From: Artocarpus heterophyllus
Lineage: Eukaryota; Streptophyta; Magnoliopsida; Rosales; Moraceae
Reading direction: 5' to 3'
Length of the DNA stretch: 64,000 nucleotides
NCBI GenBank assembly: GCA_025403435.1
Contig: CM046353.1
Location: 20,715,987-20,779,986 of the forward strand
Shown: positions 37,639 to 50,712 of the stretch, in pieces
How positions within the stretch are numbered: the stretch's first letter is position 1
Layout of the letters: every line of letters starts with the position of its first letter
Translations under genes and position numbers: made by a program
Notes under the pieces: model-generated
What the model saw: only the letters and a program-made list of their open reading frames with translations
Told to the model about the DNA's origin: nothing
Database searches by the model: none

Positions 37639-38219
37639 CAATTGAAATAAATAAAATAATCAGATTCCATAAAAGTTTCTGTTTTGCAAATAAACTAACT
37701 CAACTATCTTAGTTTTGTTTTAAACATATTGAATTTGAATTTCTAACATTACAAATAGATAAGTAACTTTAAAATTGCATCAAAACAACATTAATTCATC
37801 ATAAAATTATATAAAATTAAAATACCTTGCAATCAACTTCATGTGCTTTTAGAAAGCTCAAAATCCACTAATTCCAAACTTAAAAGGTTGAAAACAAGGG
37901 TTGTTTTGTGGAATCTGAGTTACAATGGTCTTGTTTCAGTTTTTATGAACTTAAGGATTTGAAAAGTGGAGAAATGAGATGGGAAGAGTGCAGGATGTTT
38001 CAAAATTGTTGGAGAAAGAAAGAAGAAAAATTGAACATTCTAGTTAATTTGACTTAGTCAAAATCATGTTAATGAATGGAAGAAGCTTGCTTGGGCGCTT
38101 TTGCCACCCTTTTCTTAGATTTGATATGTGGAAAGGGTGCTAAATAAGAAGAAATTCAGCTAATAGTTAGCCAATTAAATCAAATACAAATAAGTGCAAC
38201 TTAATTTTCTATAACCTGA
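37639..38219. other. AT-rich spacer, no gene seen
   Basis: This continues the sequence left of 32086. It has a purine-rich stretch (GAAAGAAAGAAGAAAAATTG near 38020) like those in Tekay LTRs, so it may be part of a much older LTR, but I cannot support that firmly. Confidence 0.35.
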
Positions 38220-38997
38220 TGTAACACCCATCGTTTCCTTTAATTGATGTTATGTAACGTTTGACGATTTTATGTGTCACATGAATGAAATTATGACTTA
38301 GAAACATATTTTTGTGTGAAAATTTTAGAGCGAAATCTATGATTATGAAATTTATTCTAAGTTAATGACTTTATTTGCAGTGGATAGACTAGGAAATTCT
38401 AATGACGCAAAGTACCTAAAGAACGATTATTACGATTTCTCGTTTGAAAAATGTTCGATTTTGGTGATTTACATAGATTCATATCTTTTTGCATATGACA
38501 TTTTAGTCTTTTGAATTTTTGGGAGATTTGATTTTAATTTTTAGAAGTTATTTAACTTTAGAAATCATTTTTGCTTAAGTTTGGAAAAGTTTCAACATTT
38601 TCGGATTTTCTAAAAAAAAAAAAAAAAAAACTTAGGAGCTACCAAAATGACATGCCTTTTTGGGGAGCTGGCCACCCAAAATGACATGTCGTTTTGGGAG
38701 GCAGATTTACAAAAAAAAAGGACCAATGACATATTGTTTGGTCCATCTTCAAGCTCCCATCGAAGTTGCAGAAACAACATAAAGACTCCAAATTTGATTT
38801 TTAATCAATTCTATTCAACTTTTCGCGTCCAAATGTATTAAAAAAAATCTTATCTAAACTTATCTAAATATTATTCTTGAGATTAGAAATATTCTATAGA
38901 CGACCATGACTTACCCATGTTGCCTATGCACAACTGCCACCCCCAACACCTCCATCTTTTATGCCATTCTTTATCTTCTACAAAGAAAGTGAGAGAT
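38220..38997 (+). repeat. Start of a diverged Tekay-like LTR
   Basis: It begins TGTAACACCCATCG, like the other gypsy LTRs, then differs. It holds a palindrome CCCAAAATGACATGTC... at 38675-38698 with a second related copy at 38642-38663, and an A-run near 38613. It is interrupted at 38998. Confidence 0.45.
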
Positions 38998-40524
38998 TGT
39001 TAGTGATGAGCCCTAGGCCAATTATGTAATGACCATATTTTGACTTCGTTACATCTGCATTTTATTAATAAAGAGGCATTTTCATTATTGTTTTCTATTC
39101 TAATTCCATGAATAGTTAATTATGCTTAAGGTCATCAAGTATGTGACTTGATAGTAAAACTCTTAGGTGAAAATTGAATTCTATTCTAAATTATTCCTAG
39201 TCGGTCATTATTATTGTGATAATAATGAATGAAGGCTAGTATGAAGTTTGGCTGTTGATTATGTTTTACTAATCATGTGTATGAGATACTGAGTCAACTC
39301 ATAGATACATATTTGAGAAATAATGTATTGAATCGACCCGCTATGAGAATACTACATGGATAATTGTCATAAGTGATTCTCATCACAATAGTATTATCCT
39401 AGTCCTTTGACCTAAAATCACTATTGTTTCCTACATGAAAAGTTCTATATGAGTGATGGAATGGATTGTTGTTGGATATAGAGTGAATCATGTGAGGAAT
39501 ATGAGTGATTAAGAAGGAATTTGTCCCTCATTTATTATGAGAAAGATATTTATGGTCCCCTCGATAAGTTGGACTAAAGAAAAATGTATGGCCATGCTGG
39601 AATGAATTGATAAGGGTTATCAATATCAGTCTACTTAAGATCGAGAAATAATATGATTGAATAGTATAAGGTTGACATAAACCATGCCTTATGTTCAATC
39701 AAGGTATCTAGTGACAAAAGGACTTTAATACTTATTATGGATTAGGTTGTGTCGGATTATTGACATTCGCATAACTTTGGTAATCATAATGTCTTGCTAG
39801 AGGCTGCTTATGATTTGTGGGCCAGAAATAGAATTTCAAGCCCATTACCAACGTTATGTGAACCTATAGGGTCGCACACTTAGAACAGACCAAAATGAAT
39901 TTTGGGTTTATTGTGTCTAGGTTCAATGAACCTGATAATGTCCAGATTCGATGTCCTAGATATGTCTAGGTTCATTGAATCTGACATTATCTAGATTCTT
40001 TGAATCATATTCAAATTACTGACATTATCTAGATTCTCTAAATCATATTCAAATTATAGTTTACTCTAGTTAAAATTTGACTCTATCTCGAAGTCAATAG
40101 ATATATATATATTTGTTTTAGGGTTTCTAGCCGAATTAAGAAGAAAGAAGGCGTTCTATTATTCTAAAAGGCGAGAACATTAAAAACCCTAAAATTTAGA
40201 GAGAGTCATTTAACGCAAAGGAGAGGGTGCTAGCACACCAATTTGTTTTGAGAGAGTCTGTTTGTGTAGATAGCTACAGAGGCCGTTGCTCTAAGTAACA
40301 ACGTCTGAATCTGATCCCGAATACAAAAAGCTTAAGTTAGGGTGTCACCGAAGTGAACCTGCTCTCTTCCTTTCAGAAATCTTGCCCCTTTTTGTTATCC
40401 TGGTAAGATTCTATGGCTTTCCTATCAATCTAATCAAATTGCACGGATCTTGCGAGGGTTTTATGGGAATTAATTTTAATTTTCTGCTGCTTATTTGAAT
40501 CAAAAAATCCAACAAAACCCAACA
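38998..40524 (+). repeat. Solo LTR of a second copia family (tentative)
   Basis: It begins TGTTAGTGATGAGCCCTAGG, a start typical of copia LTRs, and ends near AATCCAACA (40514 or 40524). It includes a promoter-like and 5'-leader-like stretch (CTTAAGTTAGGG near 40333). I could not find a matching target duplication (left GAGAT), so the right end or solo status is uncertain. The left flank AAAGTGAGAGAT resembles a polypurine tract. Confidence 0.5.
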
Positions 40525-40593
40525 AGTTGATAAGTCACTTACCATTGTCCACAAAAGCATGAAGACAAATATTTCTTTCCCTCCCACTCCCTT
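40525..40593. other. Short flank between two LTRs
   Basis: This is 69 bases of sequence ending in CCCTT, the left target duplication of the next LTR. It continues at 43640. Confidence 0.5.
40589..40593. other. Target site duplication CCCTT, left copy
   Basis: CCCTT occurs before TGTAACGCCCC and again at 43635-43639 after GTTACA, identical in all five bases. Confidence 0.85.
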
Positions 40594-43500
40594 TGTAACG
40601 CCCCGTTTCGGACGTCACAGATATCATACATTCATCCATAACATACATTTTATGTAAGGTAAACTATTAGAACAAAACTCAATTGAAAGCATAATTAAGA
40701 AATCATAACCAGGATCCATGCATAATTTTTTTTTTTACAACACTCTATAACTTAATCCATACTATTAATAATACAATTAAATATTAAATTGATCATAAAC
40801 ATCCTTTATAAATAAAATATAACAATTGATAAAATCATATTTTATCATGAAACATTGTAATATTTTAAAACAATCAACAAACTTTAAAATACCTTAAACA
40901 AATTCTTCATTCTCACTTCGACAGGCCGAACTAGATTGGCAGGTTGGAGTTCATCTACCGGCAGGGTCGCCCGAGGCTCTGTAAAACTGGGTATTAAACT
41001 TTGCTAAGATCGGCAGGCCGATCATCATTGTTCGGTAGGCCGACCGACTTTAAAGAAAAACATTAGAAAGTTTAATTTAAAGACAAGATTCAATAAGCGA
41101 AAGACCATATACTTAATAAGGTAAAATATTAAAACATAGTTCATGAAATCTTTAAAAACTCATCAAATAACATGTTCCAAAATTATAAACATGGTTTAAT
41201 CATAAAACTTGCTTCTTTGGCGTTCTTTCAATTACAATTCATCGTCCTTTGCTCACACGCCTTTCCTTATCCTCCGCTTAGTCCATGACCTTCTTACCCT
41301 TATCTGCAACATGATATAAACTTGAATAAGCTAAAGCTTAGTAAGTACATATATTTCTCACAATTTAAAAACATTTCATAAACATCATCATCATCATCAT
41401 CATCATTTTCGTAATAGTGCACTAAGCACATTTTTATAGAAACATATCTTTCATTACTTTGACCATATTAAAACTCATTCCATTTTATCTTAAGGGCCCA
41501 AGTGTTGCACCATAATCATCATCGTAGGCGTGCCGTCATGAGAGGAAAAGGGTAGCTAATCCTAAACCAAACATGACATCATAACATATCATAATATTGG
41601 TGTGCAACACTTATTTAGGTGATACATATATATACATATATATACACTTTCATGCTTTCAAATACGTCATCATCATACATGCATATCTTTAAGAACATAA
41701 AAATACTTCCTAAGAAATCTTTAAATGAAATCATCATAAAATCATCATAGATATCATCAAGAACATATTTTCAAACCTTTATAACATATCATGTTGCAGG
41801 TGAGAATGTACTTACCCGTATAGCTTACTTAACCTTAACTTAGTAGACTTAGTAGGTGACAACGCCGCGGTCTCGATGTGCTCGCTTCATCATGTGTTCA
41901 TGTCATACATTCATAAAAATAGCAATTAACATTTACTTTCATAAAACTATAAAATCATCATCACATAATAACTTCTATTTGTATATTCTATCACATATCC
42001 TTTCCTTTCATGAAATTATAAATTTCATAACCATTTCATCAATATTAAAGCATTAGCATCATCCATCAACACAAAACACTTCACTGACCTACATGGATTC
42101 AAGACTTAAAAACTCAAAATTCACACATACTTTAGGCACCACACTTGACAGGGGTAAAGTTAATACATAAATATATTACCATGATTTTTCTTTAGTCATA
42201 AAAATTACATTAAGTATCTAAAACAAGTCATACATAACAAACATGAAATCTGCCATTAACTTACATAGTGAGTCACATAAATTCATCATTTTCAAATAAT
42301 TAAAACACATATTTTAACTCTAAAATTCATACTAACAACTTACTAACATATATTACAATATCATAAAATTATTTCATCATCAAGAAAATCATTTAAACAT
42401 ACAAAACATCATATAATACAAAGTCCAATAATAACACTGTTAAAGCAGTTTCTTGACCTAGTCTCAAAAAAATTTCATAACACATAAAATACTCATCAAA
42501 TAATCACCAAACTTTCCAGTTCATAACTTAACATACATGAACATTCTAGCCAAATTTTGTAGCAAACAAAGCACATTTACCCCTTGAACACAAATCACAT
42601 TTTCGTGCATCATAGCCAAACAACAATATTTTACTGTGAGTGGTAGAAGGTAGAAAATTCATAACTTAATTTAGAAAAATCAAATTGACTTGAAACTTGA
42701 AAAAACATTAACATAACACACATATGAACATCATATTAAAAATTTAGAACAAAATAAAATACCTAGACAAAGTTACGGTAGACAGATTGAGGAGAAGAAA
42801 TGCTTTTCAGAATTACCAAAAAATGAGTTCTTACCTTAAAAATTTCTTCTTCGAAATCCTTGAACTTAACCCTAAGAAATTTCAATATTTCTTACAAATA
42901 ATTACAGAGAAATTTGAGAGGAAAAGAAGAAGAAGACGTGAAGAGAAGAGAATAAGTGAGGGAAACCGTGAGTGAGAGAGAGAGTAATAGAGAGGGAGAA
43001 AAATAACGTAAATGAGGATAATGTAAAAATTTCAATACCCTCAATTATGTCAGGGATTTTCTGACTAATCTTGGACTAATTTGCATGGAGAATGGAGAGA
43101 AATGAGGAAAGTCAAATCGTCATCTCATCTTACCATATTTCAACACTTCAAAAAAAAGAAACCTTATCAATTTCATTCAATCAAACAAAAGTCAATGATT
43201 TTATTTCCTTAATGAGGAAATTAATCCATAAATATGTCAATTAATCACATTAAACCATCCAATCATCGTAATCATCTCAATCATAAATTTGGAGAGATTT
43301 CTGCTGACTGCTCTTCAGCTGTCATCGGCCTACCGATTCTTAACTTCGGCCTGCCGATTCCATGAGGTTTGGCCTGCTGATTATTATCATCGGCCTGCCG
43401 AACTTGAATATTTGGCCTGCTGAACTGTCCTTAAAATACAACACATCATAGCATTCAAGTCATCATTGCATCATAAATAAACATGCATTGTAATTAACAT

Positions 43501-43634
43501 CCACACGATCGTCACCTATCATAAAACTTAAAATAAATGGTTAGTGACAATAATATCATAAATAAATATGGATAACACTTAACATCATTACTATCATTAC
43601 ATAATTCTGTTACATGAAATAGGCGGGTGTTACA
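40594..43634 (-). repeat. Tekay-1-family solo LTR, 3041 bp
   Basis: The LTR runs TGTAACG...GTTACA, nearly the same length as the Tekay-1 LTRs, with a perfect CCCTT duplication and no internal region. It has motif clusters at 40915-41050 and 43315-43430, the GC-rich block ACGCCGCGGTCTCGATGTG near 41862, and the splice-like pair near 41290. Open stretches at 41856-42056 and 42787-42975 are incidental. Confidence 0.88.
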
Positions 43635-43639
43635 CCCTT

Positions 43640-45691
43640 CACCAACGCCTCCCACTTTCTCTACCTAACACTCCAATGTTCTTCCTCTGTCAACACTCTT
43701 AGCGCTCCTCACAACTCATGTCTCTCTCTCCCTCTTTCTTAGTTGCATTCCATTGTTGTAACAAGATCATCTCATGGCCAATCACCTCTTACTCTAACAT
43801 CTCTATTCCTCGTTTTCTCTCTTCCCTCCTTCATTTGTCTCACGACCGAGAACCCATAAACATGCTTGGCCAACTTATGCCGATCACCACATACTACTAC
43901 ATGTACCTTTAAACACCACACTCTATACTCTCAAACATTTCCCAAATAAAGAACAATGCTTCCTCCAAAATCAGAAGCTAAACAATTGAGTTATGGCGTG
44001 TTTCGCCGAAACCGTTGTCGGGACAAAACGGAGTTTCTGACCACGTTTTGAGATCGGTTTTCTAGCTATTGTTATACTAAACTTTCACTATGATATCATA
44101 ATGTTTGTGGGAATGATTTATGTGATTAAATATTTGATTTTGTTATGGAACAAAATTTTATGAATAATTATTTTTAATCACATTTTTAGGTGAAAGCCCA
44201 TATTTCAGGATTTTTTTGGGAAGAATTGATATAAGATTTTAAGAAAATTTCTTTTTGGCATTGTATATCTATATGTTAGGCATCTCCCATAAAAATTTAG
44301 ATTCATATAAGCTATTTTTGATTTGTTTGAGAATTTATACTAAATGTTGTTCTTATAGTCTTTAAACTATATTTAAATGTGATGATTTGTTTGGTGATGT
44401 TATAAGATCTGTTTAATGCTAAAAAAATTTGTGAATGCTTATTTATATGTATAGTTTATACCTGCAAATTTTTAGCTATATGCGTATGTTAGAATTAGAG
44501 AAATAAATCGCAGAATAAATACTACTCACTATTTTGGTAATTTTAATGCAACATTTTTGTAAAATTTGGAATAGTGGAAATATATCTTGAGTGATCCTAA
44601 CGTAATGAAAATTTTTCTAGAAGTATGTTGAGACGTCAAGAATGCTATATTAAAATTTTAGATCCATTGGAATTTTGTATGATTTTATAAAATTCGTTGA
44701 GTGTTGACTGCCTATAGGCTGTTTATAGTGGCAGACTGTTATTGTGAATTCTAAAGTACAGGAAAAATAATTATAGGAACTCAAACTTGATGAAATTAAT
44801 TTGGATAGTAGGTCTATATGTCTAGTTTGTCCTTCAAAAATTTCAATGCCATTAAAATTTTGGTGATTTTTCTAAAATTTGTTGATTGTCACTGCCTGAA
44901 CCAAAACTTTAGCAACAGAGTCATGAATTGTAAAACATAAAATAATGACTTAAAGAGATCCAATGGCGATGAAATTAAATATGGTGATTCTTATAGATGT
45001 TTACAATATATGGTAAAAATTTCAAGTCATTTCAAATTTTGTGTGATTTTTAAAAATTCATGGAATGCTAGCTATTTAGGTTACTCGTCCAAAAACTGAG
45101 TTGTGTATTAAAAAAGTATGAAAATGGTGCCTAGACAAATTCAAATATCATGAAAATTATTCTAGTGATATATATATACATGTTCGAAATGTTGTATAAA
45201 AATTTCAAAGCTATTAGAATTTTCTATGATTTTATAAAATTGTTGAGTGTTGGCTGCCAAGTTGAGATTATGAACCTGTCTTAGCGGTGATAATGGTGTA
45301 AGCTAGTTTAATTGATCAAGTTTGGAATTATTTGTTGTAATAATGTTGAATGTGATGTCTTGAGCATGTTCTTATACCAAGAATGTTTCTTTTATTATCA
45401 TGTTATAAAATTAAAGAAATTTGAGGCACATGAGTTGTTGGAAGTAAAAAGAAAGCCATCCACTTGCAAGAGGTTAAGTAAAAATTTCTACAACTCAGGT
45501 AAGTACATTCTTGCCTACAACATGATTAAGAATTATAAAAGGTTTTGAGAAATGATATGTTTTATTATGTTATTAATGTTTATGCATTTCTCATTCAAAA
45601 GACTCCTTTTACCATGGTTATGAAGAATGTCTTTTTACGGATATTTTCATCATTGTTTCATGATGCATATGACATTTTCACAAAAATATAT
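43640..45691 (+). repeat. Diverged LTR-like sequence, right part
   Basis: This is AT-rich. The block GGTAAGTACATTCTTGCCTA near 45499 matches the LTR block with CATTCTCACCTACAACATGA of the Tekay-type LTRs, in plus orientation. It is therefore probably the later part of the LTR that starts at 38220. It ends abruptly where Copia-B begins. No gene is supported. The 45312-45892 open stretches cross this boundary and are not genes. Confidence 0.45.
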
Positions 45692-46309
45692 GTAATAATA
45701 AGTCTACGATATCAAGAATCATGTCTCCAATATATCAGCATGCGTACCACTATTAAAATGTGGGTGTCACCCTTTCGTACATCAAAAGACACAAGTCAAG
45801 ATAACGAGCCCACTATTCATCTCAAGATTAAGATACAATACAAATGTTTGTCTAAAATGAATCAATTTTTTGAGACAGAATTATTAATCTAAATCAATTC
45901 ACTTTATGTCCCAATCTAACACTTTGCCACCTATGACAATGTGCTAATGTTTTTATTCGTGGACTCCACCTCCGATGGTCAAGACAAACCATCTCCCAAC
46001 AGGGATATAGACAACATAACAATCTGTACTTGAATAAAGTGCCCAACTTTATTTCCTCGATTGCGGATCTTAATGATTTAGACCGTCACCTTAAGAATCG
46101 TGTCTTTCACATAATCTATCCATCATATGCCCAATTCTTAAAGGTTTAGACTGACAGTCTCAAACTAATGTTTGCTTAAAATTCATTCAAAAAATGTGAA
46201 CGTAAAGAGGACAAAATTTGGTATATAAATAATAAATAAATTCTTTATTAATAAAAATTTCTCCAAAAACATATTACATTTTTACTCCTTAGGGCATACA
46301 CGTCTAACA
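45692..46309 (-). repeat. Inverted first ~618 bp of the Copia-B 5' LTR
   Basis: This reads like the right end of a minus-strand copia LTR and ends with CGTCTAACA, the LTR terminus. The following base starts plus-strand LTR sequence from about LTR position 740. The 5' part of the LTR has therefore been flipped, and about 120 bases at the break were lost. Confidence 0.8.
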
Positions 46310-47531
46310 CTTTGGATAGTAATTTTTCTGATAGTGAGATAATAGAACTGTAAGAGAAAAATAATCAAGAAGGTAAGATTGAATTTATCCTTAGGCCGAT
46401 TATGGATATCCTATAAGGATACGATTCATCATGATATGTCTTTGAGACTTAGCTATTTGGGCTTCGTAATTTTATATAGTTCGAGAGTGCAGCTCGAAGC
46501 TTTTAGTGGAGTAGCGTTAGAGTTAATAATTATGAAACATATATATGGGATATTGGGTTTTATAATTATTAGGGAGCTTGAACTATATAGGCCTATCAGG
46601 TCCCCTTTGCTAACTCATAATAAATCCTATAACGATACGATGTGCTTTTCTAATAAATTGGTAACTTATGTTAAATTATTAGATTAGCTAAAATTTGATT
46701 TAATTGGATTTAATAATTTATTTTAATTTATCGATCGAATTAGTTTTGTAATTAATTTAAGATAAACATATTGGTTTGTCGGTTGAATGAATTTGGTAAA
46801 TTAATTTAAGATAAATATGTTGAATTATTGTGGATAATATCTTATTTGTATGAGATTATCTGCATATGACTATTTTAACTAGATAACTTCTCTATTGGGT
46901 TCTTTGCATTAAAATTGAGGTTATATAAAAGATACCCAGAAGTAATAAGATAGGATTTATCCCATTGGTTGAGATAGAATCTATCAAATGAACCTATAAG
47001 TTCAAATTAGATTCGAATTCAGGGATCAACGATGGCGTGGTCGACCATGGTATACTAGGCACTATCGACTGTAGCAGTTACAGTCCAAATCTTATTATGT
47101 GGATTAGACTCTGAAGCTGATCCAAACTCATATTTTGAGGTCTAATTAGATAGTGACTGACTCACGGTATGATCTCTATAAATAGGGAGAGAGTACTCAT
47201 AGTTTGTGAGTCTCTTAAACTCCCTAAGAGCTTTTATTTATAAATCACGAATACTAGTTCTATGTTTTCTCAATTGGTGGGAAGGAGAGTCACCGAAGAA
47301 AAGCTGTATGACTGTGTGCCCATACACCCTCCAATCATGGGTAGAGAATAGCAAAAAAGACTAGTTAGTTAAGGCACTTCTTGAACACCCTTCTTTTCAC
47401 AGATTGCAGGAGTTGGCATGCAAGGTTAGTAAAATCTAGTTAATTTATGCATATAGCGTGTCAAACTTATGTTTTGAAAAATACTTTGATTAAAAATTTT
47501 AAAATTTCTGTTGCAAACTATTTTTCCTATA
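46310..47531 (+). repeat. Copia-B 5' LTR, remaining part
   Basis: Plus-oriented copia LTR, ending at ...TTTTTCCTATA before the primer site. A TATA-like box, CTCTATAAATAGG, lies near 47175. Instead of the CGGCAGGCCG cluster it has GGTCGACCATGG-type units near 47032-47072. Confidence 0.8.
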
Positions 47532-47533
47532 AT

Positions 47534-47544
47534 TGGTATCAAAG
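47534..47544 (+). other. Primer binding site of Copia-B
   Basis: TGGTATCAAAG, the same variant as in Copia-A, two bases after the LTR end. Confidence 0.8.
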
Positions 47545-49174
47545 ACAAGGTTTTTACGTAAATTTACAAGTTTGTGATAATGCTATATGTGTAGATTATG
47601 TGATCTTGATCTCTCCTATGCTTGAATTTAATTTTTTAGAGAGTTAGCACTCTAGGTTTTCTAGATATTTTATGTTGTCATGAGATTATATGGTGAATGA
47701 TTATTAATTAATTATGGTTGATTAAATTCATATTTAATTATTAATTAATTAATTAATTGATGCCAGTTATGGTTCCTTAGAGGTTAGAATGTGTATCTAA
47801 ATTTTTATGTAATTAGATGGCGGTCTATCATCACTATCTTAGAATTATTATTAAATTTTTAAATTTGTAAGAATTTGTAATTAAATAATCATTCGGGGAG
47901 AAGATGGATCTAGAAGATGGATGATAGCATTCCACAAGTATTTTCTAAGTTTCTAATTTATGTTTTTGAATTGTTGAAAATAAAATTGAAAAACTACCTT
48001 AAAATTAATTTCTAAAAATTTAGCCTGGGTGAAGGCACGGTCGACTGCGATATATATACTATGGTCGACCGTGGCAACATGAGGCAGAATGTTGCTCTAG
48101 CAGTAGGTTGAACTGTGAAGTTCGACATGCCAATAGATGACTGGCGATTGACTGTACATACCGCGGTCAACCAGGGTACCGGCAGGCCAAATTCAAAGTT
48201 CGGCAGGACTGATAGAGAGCTATGTTTTTTTCAAAAAAGGTGCTTTTTTTATGCGGTTTTGATTTTTTGGGACAATTTTGAGAAACATTAAATTTGAATA
48301 TGACAAAAAGTATAGAGTATTTGATCTATGCAGGATTGAAGATTTGAAGATGGATAATGCATGAAGACTGATACAATTTGAAGATTCAAGGATGAATAAT
48401 CAATAATATGTTTCGATTGATCTCTTGTAATCTTTATTTTCTTTTCTTTAGGGTGGAACCATAATATTACTGGTTATTTATTATTTTGCTTATGGGTTTG
48501 CATGATTGCTTTGCTTGTCCATATTATAATATGATTTGCTATGTGTGTTGATAACATGTCATATAGAATACGGAGTGCTGCTCAGTTAAAAATTGTTCAT
48601 GCATGTTTTTAAAATAAAACCTTGATTTCAAAAGATTGAGTAGGAGAAGGTTTTCAAAGAGAGGACTTATGACCTGCATCGTTGGTCCATAGGTAGCACA
48701 TGGTGGTTCCGACCCCTAGGAAAGGACTTCATCATATACTAGGTTGGATCTCTAGTAGGATAAGGTATTTTAGCATGATTTATCATTGCACACCCCTAGG
48801 TGGTAATTATAAATCATGGATAAAATATTGAAACGATAGTTGTACACTCATGTTAATTTTATTATTAACCTCTCCTAGAAGCTTTGTTAATAAAATTAAT
48901 GGCTAAAGAAATGATTATTAATATATGCTAGATCATATATGTCATGGATGGCATATATTAATTAGGAAGGGATCCTTGTTCCTAATTGAATTTGGCAAGT
49001 CTCCCCTAGGCGGCTTGTTGAATTTTAAGTCAGTAATTATAATTGTAAGGTTATGATTTTCTCAAGATTTTGACACATAAACACATTGCTTGTTTTCTTG
49101 ATTACGTTATCTCACTAAATTATTATGGTATGTTTGCTTATGTGTGGTATATTATTCTTTATTAAAAATTAAAA
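47545..49174 (+). other. Copia-B 5' leader
   Basis: Non-coding and similar in layout to the Copia-A leader. It has a motif cluster at about 48035-48212 (mainly GGTCGAC and a few CGGCAGGCC units) and a hairpin series at about 48690-49010, including TTAATATATGC/GCATATATTAA and CCCCTAGG loops. Confidence 0.7.
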
Positions 49175-50712
49175 ATGTCTAAAATCACTTTATCATTGAT
49201 ACTCGATAAAAACCAATTAAACGATGAGAATTTTAATGATTAGAAACAAAACCTAATATCGTCTTATCCTTGGAGAAACTAAAATTTATGCTAATAACAT
49301 CGTGTCCTCCCGAGCCTACAGGAGATTCCACTAATGAGCAAATCCAGGCGTATGATAGCTAGAAAGATGCTAACGAGCAAGCCTGCTGTTATGTTGCGAC
49401 AAGCATGAATAATGTGTTGCAGGCTCAACATGAAGATGATGAGACTGCGAAGCAGATCTTGGATAACCTTGAAGACATGTTTGGAGGCCAGGCCCTAACA
49501 AAATAGCATGGGGCACTTTGAAAACTTTTGAACTACAAACAAAGGCTAGAGACATCTATAAAGGTGCATATGATATTGGTCATGGGTTACCTCGCTTAGG
49601 ACTCAAACCAATGGAGCTGACATAGATATTGAAACACATATGGATATGGTCTTTGAGACTCTATCTAAGGAGTTTATCCCATTTAGAGCTACAATTAATT
49701 TAAGCAATAGATGAGATATGACCTTAACGGAGTTGATGAAGTAGTTACTGAAGTTCAAAAATCAGATCAAGGAAACTCCTGCTAGCGGTGAGGCCAACTT
49801 GGCACTGTCTCTAGCTCTAATCCTAATTCTAGGAATGGAAATAAGCAACTGGGCTCAGAACAGGAAGTCTTCTATTCCTACAAATGGCAAGAACAAGAAG
49901 AAGAAAAAGAAGAACCTGAAGAAGCTCAACTGCTTTTTCTACAGGAAGGTCAAGCACATCAAGAAGAATTGCAAGGACTTCCTTTGCCAAGGAGGTATGT
50001 TTGATGTTCTGGTTATTGAAACTTGTTTGGTTGAGGAATCTCGTGACACGTGGGTCAAGATTCTAGAGCAACTAATTATGTTTGCGTTTCTCTGTAGGGG
50101 TTCAAAGAAACAAGAAGTCTACTCCATGAAGAGTTCACGCTTCGAATGGGCAATGGATCCTTAGTATTGGTTGAAGCAGTGGGAGACGTCCATCTTTACT
50201 TTGATAATAAAAGGAGTTTAATTTTGTGAGATTGTTTTTATATTCCAAAACTTAAAAGGAATTTAATTTATGTAGCTTGTTTATTTAAAGACTCCTGTGT
50301 AGTTTCTTTTAAAAATGAAATGATGATTCGTAAAAACAAATCTTTTATCTGTGATGGATGGATGCAAAATAATCTATATTTTGTTGAACCTAAGATGGAC
50401 TTACTACTTAACACTAAGGTTAATGATGATAACTCCAAAAGGCTTAAGACTTCTCACTCTAATAGGACCTATCTTCAGCATTTGTGACTAGGTCATATTA
50501 ACCTGAATAGGATTCAAAGGTTGGTAATGGATAGACCTATAAGTTACTTAAAAGTAGAATCTATACCGCAATGTGAATCTTGTACATAGCGATGTTTGTG
50601 GACCTATGAACATCCAGGTACGAGGAGGGTATAAGTATTTTGTCACTTTTATTGATGATTACTCAAGCTATGCATATGTGTGCCTAATGCACCATAAAAA
50701 CAAAACTCATAA
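49175..50712 (+). pseudogene. Copia-B Gag, protease and integrase start (broken)
   Basis: The ATG at 49175 opens MSKITLSLILDKNQLNDENF. Stops follow: TAG shortly after (a Trp codon is expected at NDxKQN), TAG at 49360-49362 and TAG at 49742-49744. 49799-50164 encodes the lysine-rich linker and a degenerate knuckle CFFYRKVKHIKKNC (the second Cys is Tyr). The protease site is out of frame and reads DSRAT, not DSGAT. GAG-pre-integrase and the integrase start (CGPMN, FIDDYS, near 50600-50680) follow, and the frame is cut by an LTR at 50713. Two of the TAG codons are shared with Copia-A. Confidence 0.8.

Noticed and set aside
42787..42975. Frame rich in Lys/Arg/Glu in the solo LTR
   Set aside because: Comes from the purine-rich GAGAGA/GAAGAA stretch present in all Tekay-type LTRs. 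Equivalent positions in other copies are not open.
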